The notes below the pieces were generated by a model. The model was given only the letters and a program-made list of their open reading frames with translations. It was not told where the DNA came from and made no database searches. Below are positions 34,744-45,405 of a DNA stretch of 64,000 nucleotides, piece after piece. Where the stretch lies: positions 22,344,833 to 22,408,832 of the forward strand of contig JAJEKV010000010.1 in the NCBI GenBank assembly GCA_021234155.1, written 5' to 3'. This stretch comes from Isoetes taiwanensis (lineage: Eukaryota > Streptophyta > Lycopodiopsida > Isoetales > Isoetaceae). Both the position numbers and the translations under genes were made by a program. Numbering within the stretch: position 1 is the stretch's first letter; every line of letters begins with the position of its first letter.

Positions 34744-36390
34744 TGTGACATTCCAGGGAAATATACGCCATAAATACGTATATTTCCAGGTCCGTCACTA
34801 TACAAGTCTATCTTCATAGCCTTGTATACCATAGATTGTGGCACTAGGGGGCATGACTAAGTTATTCATATAACTTAGCCAACCTTAGGTTAAGACCATT
34901 TTCCAAGTGGCCTTAACCTATTGGGCACCTGCCACACGGACTTATCCTATTGGAGCCATGTGGCATAACATGTGAACCCTAACCTATAAAGGCCTAAACC
35001 CTAACCCTAGGCCTCTTTTCTGGCTCCAACAGTCTGGGAACCTTCTTCGCGCTCAAAACTCCGTTTCGAGAACCGTCTGCTATGTCACAGCATAGCGTGG
35101 CAGCCCCCAGAGCGTGAGCGCATTAGCAAGAGTGGGAGCTACCTCAAACACCTTGAAGATCATGGAGACGTCAGGATTGGGAGTGAGTGCTTCTGGAGCA
35201 GGTATGTGGAGTAGTGCTCTTAGTAGTCCATCTGGAAGTTAGCACTTTAGATGGGTTAGCATGTCGTATCTAGAGTAGAGCCATCCTAGAACCCCTATTC
35301 AACATCTTGAACCCTAATCAAGGAACCCTAACTGTAAGTTAGATATGTATGATTAGGTTAAGATGTTCTTATGATGATTATCACGTTATGATGCTATGTG
35401 TGTTGGTTGATCATGTTTGCTCCTCTTGTATTGGGAAGGGGGGTAGAGCCTAGTAGCCATTATGTAGTATGCTCCTAGTCTAGATCCCTTAGTTCCTATT
35501 AGTTGCGGCCTGTGCATAGGAACCCACCGGGCTATGCAAGCTATGGTGTGACTCAACACTACACAACGGGGCTAGAGGCGAGATGGAGGGAGGATCCCTG
35601 CCGAGTGGGGGCTACGGGGGATCCCATAGTGGGCTAGGCTTATGGTCGGTCACTTCGTGTGGGCCGAGCATGGGTCCGACACCTCTTGGGGCGATGGTGT
35701 CGCCCGCCTCCTCGTGAGTTGCAAGTGTCACCTTGGCTCTTGTTTTGGGGGTTCACTGGTGCAGATGGTGTCGCCACGATTCTCTAGCCGCCCGTGGAGC
35801 CTCTAGACCCCGAGAAGGGGAGATGCAACCCTTCCTACCTCGACGGACCAGGGAGATGCAACCTGGAGTAGTCCCGATGGGTGATGCCATGGGATTGCGT
35901 ATCCGGAAGGTTAGAGTCATGCCGAGCCCGATCTAGCCCATCCGCAAAGTATGCACAGGGAGGGCGATGGAGTGGTCAACCCTAGCCATTGTCTTATGCC
36001 AGCCCCGCCATTGTTACGACTTCGGCCCTGTTTCTATCTTGAGGCCTTACCAGTCCGTCCACTTCCCTATGTGTCGGAGCCACGGGTAGGAGCTCTCATG
36101 TTTTATGGCATATGATTATGTTCTTTGCACCTATGGATATGTGGATGAGCTACCCTTCGAGGTAGTATGTTGTATTGCTAGTTGCTAGTTCTGACGATGT
36201 TTATGCTTCCGCTGTGATAGGAGCCCATAGGGGAAGGGCACGCAAAGACACCTTCAGTCCCCCTTCCCGCACTACGATCATCTCGAGTCGTGGGATAGAC
36301 GGAGGGGTCCGCGGCGCTTGCGTGGACCGTGTGGGGATTTCTTGCCGAAAGTATACGGTAGGGTCGTGATGTTTAGCAGGTAGCGTCACA
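34744..36390 (+). repeat. Outer chromovirus 3' LTR, unit A
   Basis: 1647 bp. TGTGAC at the start and GTCACA at the end form a perfect 6-bp terminal inverted repeat. A TATA box CCTATAAAGG at about 34983 is followed within 15 bp by a telo-box-like AAACCCTAACCCTAGG. Small open frames inside are chance. Confidence 0.85.
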
Positions 36391-36474
36391 ACAAGCGACG
36401 ACGAAACATACGTTTTTCTCCCATTTGGAACAAATAAAAACATAAAGAAAGGAAGATAGATGTGATACACTCAC

Positions 36475-36789
36475 AATATTTGCGTTATGTTCGAGGTTAT
36501 TTTCTTCATCAAGTTGCATTGGTCGATTGCGACATATTCCATACTTTGCTTCATGATCCTGTCGAATGCGATATGAACGACTTGTCTTGCCATTACATTT
36601 ATTGCACCAACAAGTGCCTCGATGAAGGTAGAGAACTTCCGTCGGGTCTCTCCTAGCCCTTTTCCTATATCTTTGTCGGGAGGAGGATGATGAATTTGAT
36701 GAAGAATAGGTTGAAGAAGATGATTTGGCCACCTGGCGTGGCAAACAATCGTTCCCACTATTGTAGCTACTAGTTCCAGAGCTCGTCAT
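36475..36789 (-). CDS. N-terminal exon of an unidentified, possibly CACTA-associated, protein (unit A)
   Basis: Starts at ATG 36789 and runs 105 codons to a good donor GTGAGT at 36474-36469. The first 45 residues are Ser/Asn-rich (many consecutive Ser), then a basic RQRYRKRARRD, then LHRGTCWCNKCNGKTSRSYR and HEAKYG. The C-x-C-x2-C with a downstream His resembles the small zinc-binding motif near the start of some plant CACTA (TNP2-linked) proteins; this is a resemblance only. The remainder of the gene would lie further left, but the chromovirus LTR ends at 36390, so the intron appears cut by that insertion. The identical exon is at 61110-61424. Likely a broken transposon gene. Confidence 0.4.
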
Positions 36790-38627
36790 TTGACATTTGG
36801 AAATGGATCTAGTGACACAAACCTATGGTAAGAATATTGCCTAGCAAAAAAAAAGAATCAAAAGTAAAAAAACAACATAGTATGGATTGAGTGAGCTTAG
36901 CTAGGAGTGGAAAAGAAGATGAGATTCTGCCACTTTATGAAAGGACATATCAGCAGCTCTAGGGAATAATAATGGCCCATGACTAGATGCCTTTGCTACG
37001 GGCCAAGGTTGGAGGCAAAAGAATACCGTCTTCCTGCCACACTTTTATTTGGACTTTCTTGGTAAGATCTTTACAACCAGAGTTATTTCCTTGTGAAAGA
37101 TAATCAAGAAATGTTTAGGTAGGATATTCAATAGATTTGATATAATGTCTATCAACGTTTGTTGTTGTGCAGGCTTTGCTTTGTTATTTCAGAAATTCTG
37201 GTTAATTGTCCTGGCTTGTAAATCAGTGCACTAATCATAACACTTTTCTAACTCTGTATACATTTGCCTTACGGCTCTGTGTTGGATGTGTTCAACTAGC
37301 AGTTTGCTGGTTATAGATGCCCATGCTAGAATATCACTGCCTAACTTGACACATGCCCTATGGTGATTGATTCGTGCTCAACTCACACCGATAACTTTTT
37401 AGAGATGCCCAAGCTAGAATATCACTCTAACTTGACAATGATACACCCTGTGGTACATCTATGAGTAAGATCACTACCGCAAGATCTGAATCTATATATA
37501 GAATTGACCAGATATGGCATAGAAAATGCCGCCATTTACTACAGGTTCAAATTCTCTTTGCCCAATCCTAACTATTGTCAGTAGCAAGTAGCAATTTTCA
37601 GTCTTAAGTAGCAATTTTCATAATTTATTGAAGCCAATCCTAACTTTTTGTTATTACATAAACGTAGCAGATCCATATGTGTAGTAAACAGCCAAAAATT
37701 GCTCTTATGTTACTTCTTGCTCAAAATCTTATTAATGTGCATGCAGACAGTCAAACCAGATACTATATTATGCATTTAAAGTATGTTGGATCTTTCAAAC
37801 CATAAGGTCTATACAGCATGAAAACCCATTCCAAAATTCCTTTTCCATTTATAAACTCCACACGGACTATCAGTCACATTAAGCCAACGAGCGTTCCAAA
37901 CCGGATTCTAGAACAGTAAATATTTTCATGATAGTAAAGGCTTTCAACAGGTTTGACAAATGCTTATAACTTAGCATGTAATTTCTTCTTCATTACCTCA
38001 GCATGTATTTTGAAACCGTATTTGAAGTATTTAAATTTAGGGATAAGATAGAATCTGAAAAGCTTATAGAAAAGCTCATATTGATCACACTTAGGAACTG
38101 TTTTTACAGTAGGAATATCCCTGAACCAAATTTTTGATAATAATGCAAAGAGTTTCTTTGTCTTGTGGATCCTTATTGCAAAGAGTAAGTGCTATAGAAG
38201 AGCTCGTAGGTATTTTACTTTGGTGGCTGTAAATATTCATGTTTGAGCAAGAATTAAAGTGAGTTGTTTTTCTATGGCAGCATAAAGCCATGGACTAACT
38301 AACGGGACAAGCCCAGGTGTCATCTTTAAGATAAAACCCAAGAAGGAGAAAGAAGTTACAAACAGGGTAAGTGTATTTCATTCAATAATCGTGGTTTGTA
38401 TGAATTTAAATTTATCTTATGTTTATATATTATACATGCAGAATATTTGCTATATTGATAGTGACTCTGATAAAGAACCTGATAAAGAACAGGTATGAAG
38501 GGCTATCAAAGCGATTCGTATTACATGAAATTCTTTTAATTCAAGCTAATTTCTCCCTTGAACTAATTAGGAGGAAGACAGTGATGAAGGCAAAAGAAAT
38601 GAAGATGGACTCTAGAATCAAGAGGGT
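36790..38627. other. AT-rich DNA with exon-like fragments
   Basis: Mostly no gene. Near 38290-38625 three short exon-like pieces with good GT/AG borders could join: one ending KIKPKKEKEVTNR, one NICYIDSDSDKEPDKEQ, and one EEDSDEGKRNEDGL with a stop. The first piece has an in-frame stop close to its acceptor, so this is at most a gene relic with an acidic C-terminal tail. Unit B (61425-63261) is about 99 percent identical outside CAG/CTG sites. Confidence 0.4.
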
Positions 38628-39073
38628 TGTTGGTGTTTGGGGTTCTTGGCATCACCTTGCAGCAGCAGTCCATGACTGCCGGATGGCACAAGGCTGCCAC
38701 AAATGCTCATGGATCAACAAAGAAGATGGGAATAAACTCCAAGAACAAGAACAAAAGAAAGAATGAACAAAACAGAATCATATTGATGCTCCAAAAGGAG
38801 GTGCTCCAAAACGTGAGCAAAAACCTAAACAATGAGAGGAAATGCTCTCTCTAAATAGTAGAGCAAAACCCTAACCCTAACTGATATCTCACCCTCCACA
38901 GATCTAGGCTAAATCTGGGCCATAGATTGTGGGGTCCAATATGACAAATACATGTGGCCTATGCCACCTACCACATATGTGGGCTAAATCTGGGCCCTAG
39001 ATCAAGTGGTCCAATGTGATAAATACATGTGGCCTATGCCACTCATACATATGTTTAGCCCAAAGGGCTAACA
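38628..39073 (-). repeat. Element C LTR (left, 3' in element sense)
   Basis: 446 bp. Contains a telo-box-like AAACCCTAACCCTAAC near 38867 and a repeated GGGCTAAATCTGGGCC block. Confidence 0.9.
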
Positions 39074-40731
39074 CTCCCCCCCACCACACCAAACTATGTA
39101 GAACCTTTATAACATCAGGTTAAACATTTACAACAGTGGCCAAAGTGAGGGGAAATAATGATAATGTCGCCGAAAAGTCTTGAAAAAATTGCAAATGTCG
39201 ATGAAGTACAGAAATCATGAGAGGTTGAGAAGGCTGTCACCACTTCTCTTGAGCTTGCCACAAGCTCCTTTAATTCCATAGAAGTCAAATCTAAGGTTGA
39301 GAAGGCTGTCACCACTTCTCATAGAGCGTGCCACTTAGCTCCGAATATGCTTCTTTGTCGTGGAAGTTCTCAAGGCCTGCACATATGGTTGTCTGATAGT
39401 CTGCTGGAAGGAACTGAAGAAACCCTTGCTGATGATTAGTGCCGCGAGATGTGCAAAATGCTTGCCAAAATGCAAGAGATTAGTTTGCTTTGGTCTGCTT
39501 GTGACAGGACGTCGATTTCCGCAGTTTTGTGAAGGTCGATGAAGGCAGATTGGAAAGGTCGAAAAGTGGATACAGAAAGGAATTGATGATCCCCTGTTGC
39601 CAGTGTGGAGTTGCTTCAAGAAGTCAGCAATGAGCGTGATTCCTTTAAACGACAAGCTACAGTTCGATGCAGAAAGTTTTGAAAGACTCCTTAGATGATG
39701 GCCTCTTGTCCTGCTGCTAGTGGAGCTGTGCGGCAGAGGAATGAGAAAGGCATCAACTATCCTTACCTTAGCTTAGTGAGAGCGAGCAGTTGCTGCTGGA
39801 CTTTGAGTCGAGATTCCTTCCGCCGGTTCGTGAAGGTGCGAGCCAATTATTTCGATGCCAATGTGGACCCAAATCTTCATAAGGAAAAAATCCCCTGGGA
39901 GGTCTGACGAATGTGGGCTGGGTTTCTTAGAAACAGAGTGGATATGGCAGAAAAATCCTTTTGTGTTACCTCAATAAGTTCTGGCATAATAGAATTAGAG
40001 AGTTGCGCCGGAAATTTCGGCATGCTTGGGGTTGGCTCATCAGATGTGGCAGAAAATGCTCTCTATCCTTGAAGAACTTGATTCGCCTGCGTTGTTTGTA
40101 TGGAGGCCCCGGGCGTAAACAATGGGTCATGCTTGCTTGATTTGCGTAACAATGGGTCATGCTTGTTTTCAAAATGAATGACTTCGATGAGAAGGTCGGC
40201 AGCCAAAGAACCATTCCCGGATTTGACTTCTCTTCGAGCATAAAAAATAGCAGAGCACCTCGAGCCCTGTTGCTTTGCTTCTCTTTTGGTGGCTTGCTTG
40301 TGCTTGCCCAACAATTACCAGGAAGAGTGCTCAGAATTGATTCGAGGAAGAAATGATGGGTCTCGTACTGGAGATCCAACGGGCATCTCCAAAGACAAAA
40401 AATGTCACTCACAATAGAAACATGGATTACCTGAGTCCCGAAGGAACTGATATAATTTCCTTCCTGAATATATACGCAGAACAGAGTATGGGTAGCCAAA
40501 AAAGTATCGATGAAAAGTATCGATGATAATCCAAAACTGACAAATAAAAAGACCTTATTTTGCCACAGAGCAATTTTGCCCCTTTCTGAAACATGGGCAG
40601 ATATCAGAGATAAAGAAACGAAAGATGTGTCGACGTAGAAACAAATTTTTTGCTGAATAACTTTTGGAGATGCTTGAAAAGAAAACAAGAGGATGATCAT
40701 GAGCCAAAGAAACCCCGGCATGAGGCGCCAG

Positions 40732-41177
40732 TGTTGATGTTTGGGGTTCTTGGCATCACCTTGCAGCAGCAGTCCATGACTGCCGGATGCCACAAGGCTG
40801 CCACAAATGCTCATGGATCAAAAAAGAAGATGGGAATAAACTCCAAGAACAAGAACAAAAGAAAGAATGAACAAAACAGAATCATATTGATGCTCCAAAA
40901 GGAGGTGCTCCAAAACGTGAGCAAAAACCTAAACAATGAGAGGAAATGCTCTCTCTAAATAGTAGAGCAAAACCCTAACCCTAACTGATATCTCACCCTC
41001 CACAGATCTAGGCTAAATCTGGGCCATAGATTGTGGGGTCCAATATGACAAATACATGTGGCCTATGCCACCTACCACATATGTGGGCTAAATCTGGGCC
41101 CTAGATCAAGTGGTCCAATGTGATAAATACATGTGGCCTATGCCACTCATACATATGTTTAGCCCAAAGGGCTAACA
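40732..41177 (-). repeat. Element C LTR (right, 5' in element sense)
   Basis: 446 bp, same length as the left LTR, with about three substitutions. Confidence 0.9.
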
Positions 41178-41559
41178 AGGGTTGAATCTAAATTTTATTA
41201 CTTTTAAGTAGTTAAAGGCCCTTCTTTTATTGAGACGTTCAGAAAATTCAATGCTCAATGTTGAATTTTTTTTTTCGAAGCATGACCTCAATGCTCATTT
41301 TTATTGTTTATGATCCTTATATATCTATAATGCAATTGATTATTTTGTTTTCTTAGAACCATCAAACTTGTCTTTTTCTTATTATTGAAACTTGCCTGTT
41401 GCATTCGAGTAACAATGTAGACAAGTGCAATCCACATTTGAAATGAATTATTTGTGTGTTCGTATTGTTATTTTTCACTATTTCGAGAAGGGTGTGTTCT
41501 ATTTTTCACAAATTTTTGTTGATAAGTTGACACTATTTCACAAATGGTGTCTCTTTAAG

Positions 41560-41663
41560 TTTGCTATTACGTTGGTGTAATTTTGTCACAAGTTATAACC
41601 TAAAGCTTGCTATGACCTTCTTGTAATTTTGTCACAAGTTGTAACCCAAAGCTCGTCACTACC
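41560..41663. repeat. 46-bp minisatellite, unit A (broken up by two insertions)
   Basis: GTAATTTTGTCACAAGTT units at 41577 and 41623; the array continues at 42643, at 42690 and after 43425. The uninterrupted array is in unit B at 63650-63890. Confidence 0.8.
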
Positions 41664-42638
41664 GATCTAGAGCAGGTACAGAAGGCCTTCTTGGCCCGGG
41701 CACTGGGAGTGAAATCCACGGTCCCATATCAGATCTTGCTCCAGGAGACAGGCTTCCTTCCATTACAGAGGGCTGCGCTGGAACGTCACATTATTTACTT
41801 CCAGAAGGTGGTGGCTATGGATGAGGCCCGGCTGCCCAACCTTGCTTTGGCAGTGGCGATGGGCCCGCAGCGACTCAAAGCCTGCTGGAAAGACAAGCAA
41901 GCCCAGTGGTTCTCGCTATGGAATATGCAGCAATACGATGTGGACCCAAAGGTATACACCGAAGGAACGCTACGCCTTTGAAGCAAGACTTTGATGCTTG
42001 CTTCATGGCCAAGCTTTGGGATGCAGAGGCCCCGCCACATGTCAAGGTGGCAAATTATCGACGGCGAGTTAATCCCATGCTCACGAGGGGCCCACACCAC
42101 TACCTGCACCCATCTACCCATGAAAAAGCGCCAGGTGATTGCTTCCAATCGCGACAGTGCACACCACCTCCGCATTGAGACGGGGGAGATGGATTCGAGC
42201 CGCGTGAGGACAGAGTCCGCCAATGCCGCCAACAGTGCCATTGAGGATGAAAGTCACGCCCTCCGTGCCCGTCCGGCACGATGAGCATATCCGGCCTCGG
42301 TATGCTCTGGTTAGTTGTGCCCCATCGCCTTGCATGAGCTAATGAAAGCACGGCCTCCTCAGTAGGCTTGTTGGGATCGTACCTCCGTGAGGTAATGGAT
42401 ACGCTGGACTTCGCTTATGCCCCCCGTCCGGCATTAACCTCACCAGTGTACTTGTGATTATGTATATAATCGTGCAAAGATGTCAAAGATCCTTATTGCT
42501 ACTAAGGTTTTTCCTCCAAAACCCTTCTTCTGGGGGTTTTTAATCCTGGTAGTAATACGCCTGCTGCTCTCTCTTTGTACTTGGGTCCCATAGGCCAGTT
42601 GGTCTCCGTGGACGATAAAATCATATTCTATTCTATTC
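41664..42638 (+). mobile_element. LINE 3' fragment
   Basis: 975 bp present only in unit A; the empty site is at 63742. The frame 41691-41981 reads ALGVKSTVPYQILLQETGFL then ALERHIIYFQKVVAMDEARL, the pattern of the C-terminal part of plant LINE ORF2 (…GVxxTxPxxxLLxETGxxPL). The 3' end carries CCGTGGACGATAAAA followed by ATTCTATTCTATTC, a short simple-repeat tail. No clear target duplication, so it is 5' truncated and may have inserted with a small target change. No endonuclease or RT core is included. Confidence 0.7.
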
Positions 42639-42710
42639 TTATTGTAATTTTGTCACAAGTTATAACCCAAAGATAGTCACTACCTTGGTGTAATTTGGGA
42701 ATAAGTCATT

Positions 42711-43424
42711 CCTAGGATGGGTCCTAAGACACAACAAGTGGCCGATTGAAGTGGTGTTCTCATTGAGCTTTGCAAAAACACTGAGTACAAATGGATCCCT
42801 CACTAGGGATAGATAAATTGAAAAAATGAACCCTAAATGCTCCGAAACTAGACAATCATCGAGAGCATGATGAAAACTGAAGACTATAACACAAAAGAAG
42901 ACGATATCAATGGAAGACGATCGATGCCCAACGTCCCAGGAACAAGTACCCCTGCGTCTGGCTTGTGCACTGCGAGCCCTGCCACCTGAAAAAAGGGGAC
43001 CTGGACAACATAACCCGTTAGATCGTCAGAAATGAAACAGTGGCAGGACTGATGCCAGATGTGATGGAAAGACAACTCGGAGGCCGCAGGGCCACACCGA
43101 GAGAATAGCACGGTCGACCAACCGGTACGAAGAAGACAAAAACCAAATGACAGAAAAAACCGGTTGGTACCGCCTTGGAGGCGACAAAGGCCACGCCGAG
43201 AGTGAATAAAGAGATCAAACAAACCGTCAAGTCATGCAAAACCGACTAAGAGGGAGGGGGGGCGGAATCCGTAGAGGCGAATCGTAAGATAGGAGAAAAG
43301 CCCAAGGAGAACGCCGATAACCAAAGAAAAGGAAAAATGGGCTATAAAAAGGGGAAGGAGCTGAGGTGGCGTCCCCATCCAAGGAATGGCGGTTCTATTG
43401 CTAGCGCAATAGAACCGAAGCATT
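42711..43424. mobile_element. 714-bp insertion of unknown class with terminal hairpin
   Basis: Absent from unit B, whose continuous target lies around 63819-63824. CATT is repeated at both borders (42707-42710 and 43421-43424). Near the right end a perfect 12-bp inverted repeat CGGTTCTATTGC/GCAATAGAACCG with a 4-bp loop spans 43390-43417. On the minus strand a TATA-like TTTTTATAGCCC at about 43340 precedes a 112-codon open frame (43222-42884) without known domains. Ends do not match TC...CTRR of Helitrons or a recognised TIR. Confidence 0.6.
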
Positions 43425-43648
43425 ACTCAAAGCTCGTCACTATGTATTTGTAGTTTTGTCACAAATCATTACTTAACATTGCTATATGCGAGTCACAAAC
43501 CATGGTACAACTCAACACAATGCTTCTTGATATTCTTGACACTAAACTGCTATCATAGGTATTAGGTGATGCTAATTTGTCACAATACGAGTTGCAACCT
43601 TGTCGGAAACTCTATTAGTGTCGAATTTTTTTGGTCACAATCTTGACT

Positions 43649-44330
43649 CAACAGGAGCAACAACGGGGACCCAACACACACCCCCATTTTGATCCTTCTA
43701 AAGCTCAGTGTTATCACTGTCACGAATGGGGTCATACCACCACGGCCTGTCCTCAACTCCCACAAGTTCAGGTACAGCTTCCTGGCACCAATCAGACCAC
43801 CTCGGTCCGCCTCACGGCTTACCAACTTTGGATTGCCAATGGCAAACAAGGCCCGCGTCCCGTTTTTCGGAAGCCGCCTCGCGCGCCTCAGCAATCACGC
43901 TATCAACCAGCTCCTGCCAATCAACCTCAAATGGATCAACAAGCACAGGAAGAAATTTTTCAGGCTCTTAATCCTCCCGTCCAGCCGTCAAATTGGGTTG
44001 GTTTGGTTTCACGCCAGACCAGGGCGTCACGTCCCTTAACCATTATTCCTCATGGCACGCAACCTGCCTTTGCCGTCGACACAATCCCTCATGACGAGGA
44101 CAAAAAGGTTCGCTTTGCACCTGACTTGGAAAAACTCATGCCTCATGTCATGCCAAAAGTACGCCAAAGCATTCTGAACCTAATGCAAGCTGCTGAAGGC
44201 CGCACGTTGGCTAATGTTCATGCCACCACCAGAGCTCAGCAAAGACAAGATGCACCTTCCACGATCTCACCCTCCACGCTCTCAGACATATCCGAATATT
44301 GCTGCCGAGGTAGACCTACTCAAAGAAGTT
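43649..44330 (+). pseudogene. Element B Gag C-terminal part, unit-B copy
   Basis: Starts abruptly at the duplication junction. An intact zinc knuckle CYHCHEWGHTTTAC (CX2CX4HX4C) lies at 43709-43750, followed by PTSSVRLTAYQLW-like and KFFRLLILPSS/EEIFQALNPPVQPSNW stretches and a linker toward protease. The N-terminal Gag and the 5' LTR are missing from this copy. Confidence 0.8.
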
Positions 44331-45393
44331 GCTGCTTCATTACCACGCACTCCAGCACCCGTGGATCCAGCAGATCCTTTTTCTCATGTGCCTCTGGAAC
44401 TCCAAGAGGAGCTGGCAAAAATCAAAATTCCCTTAAGTTTGGCAACAATTTTGAAACTATGTCCCGCTCTCAAGGACCGCTTACCACTCCCCCGACCGCT
44501 TTGGTTGGGGCATTTGCTACCTCTACACCCACGGTCCCATGCCACGGTGGGCAATCAACAAGTCAATCATGTTCAAATTGACGGAGGTAGCGTATCAATC
44601 TCATCACGGATAAACTCCGCAAAACAAATGGGCATCAAACAACTCTATCGCGTGCCCCATATGACATCAAATTGGCTAATGGTCATATCACGAGACCTCA
44701 AGGCGTCACACCTCTTCTTCACATCAACATTGGTGATCTCCGCTTCCCTTTAGAATTTGGTGTTTGGAAGGCTGGAGAAGATCCAGGTGATTATGAAATG
44801 TTGGTCGGCCGACCTTTTCTCCGCCAGGCCAAGAGTATCCATTATTGGGCCACGGATCAGTTAGTCATCACAGATGGTCACCTCAATGCCACTATGGACT
44901 TGGAAACATGTAAAATCATTTCGGTTGACAATGCTGAACCCTCTCTCCGGACCATGCATTCTCGGGGACGCCCAGAATATCTATCAAGTTCAGGCTCCAC
45001 CAGCGAGTCTGCCTCTGTCATCCTACCCCGAATATACTGATCCTTGGGGAGCAATGACTCTTGATCAGGACCAGGCTGTGGCTGCCTTGCTCGACCCCTA
45101 CCTGGCTCCTTGCAATCACATCCAACGTGATCACTTTTCAGATGCCGAACTTCCTCCTGATCCTGTTGATGTTCACGCTGTCATGAAGCAACCTTTGCTT
45201 GATGAAAATCAGCAACCTCTCTTTTTCACCACGCAGAGCGCCACTCATCCTGTCATGCTTCAACCTCTGGCTCATATTGTCCAAGACACGGAAGTCATCC
45301 CACATATTCAAACTCCTGCAGTCGACATTGTGGACGTGGGCAACAATCAGCCTGTCCGCATTGCTGCCAATCTTCCGACACCCTATCGTAACA
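44331..45393 (+). pseudogene. Element B protease region, unit-B copy, interrupted by DNA transposon
   Basis: Carries VNHVQIDGGS with a one-base deletion after it, then IKLANGHITRPQGVTPLLHI and YEMLVGRPFLRQAKSI. The Gln codon CAG is intact where unit A has TAG at 26558. The frame is interrupted at 45393 by the 6-kb insertion and resumes at 51428. Confidence 0.82.
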
Positions 45394-45405
45394 CACAAGG
45401 CCTCT

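Larger units (their letters stand above)
18200..36390 (+). mobile_element. Outer element: decayed Ty3/gypsy chromovirus, split by element B
   Basis: The internal region reads in plus orientation: gag-like remnants before 20.1 kb, Pol 20.3-22.3 kb, chromodomain to 22749, then untranslated sequence that is interrupted at 22938 by element B and resumes at 34053. A polypurine tract AAGGGGGGGAGAA at 34731-34743 is followed by the 3' LTR (34744-36390), which begins TGTGACATTCC and ends GCGTCACA. No 5' LTR was recognised upstream, so the left border is an estimate and the element may be 5' truncated. Coding decay is far greater than in element B, consistent with B being the later insertion. Confidence 0.75.
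38628..41177 (-). mobile_element. Element C: 2.55-kb non-autonomous LTR retrotransposon (TRIM/LARD-like)
   Basis: Two 446-bp LTRs (38628-39073 and 40732-41177) differ at only about three positions. The 5-bp target duplication AGGGT is at 38623-38627 and 41178-41182, and unit B has the uninterrupted target at 63258. On the minus strand the right LTR ends in CATCAACA, followed by CTGGCGCCTCATGCCGGGG (primer-site-like, TGGCGCC), and the left LTR is preceded by the polypurine tract GGTGTGGTGGGGGGGAG. The 1658-bp interior has no retroviral domain; a 282-codon minus-strand frame (39966-40814) starts within the LTR and shows no known motif. It must rely on enzymes of another element. Few LTR differences suggest a recent insertion. 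Confidence 0.9.
24995..43648. repeat. Tandem segmental duplication, unit A
   Basis: Sequence from inside element B Gag to 43648 recurs in the same orientation from 43649 to the window end. Both units start at CAACAGG (24995-25001 and 43649-43655). Unit A is about 18.65 kb and contains three insertions absent from unit B (38628-41177, 41664-42638, 42711-43424); without them it is about 14.4 kb. AT-rich parts are nearly identical between units; GC-rich coding parts differ mostly at CAG/CTG sites. Confidence 0.93.

Noticed and set aside
34744-36390. Host genes in the chromovirus LTR
   Set aside because: Short frames only; the segment has LTR termini, TATA and polypurine tract context and is duplicated with the element.
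39966-40814. 282-codon minus-strand open frame in element C
   Set aside because: It starts inside the LTR, has no known motif and no codon or domain signal, and TRIM-like interiors are usually non-coding.
42711-43424. Helitron
   Set aside because: The hairpin near one end is suggestive, but neither strand gives a TC start with a CTRR end and A/T insertion site.
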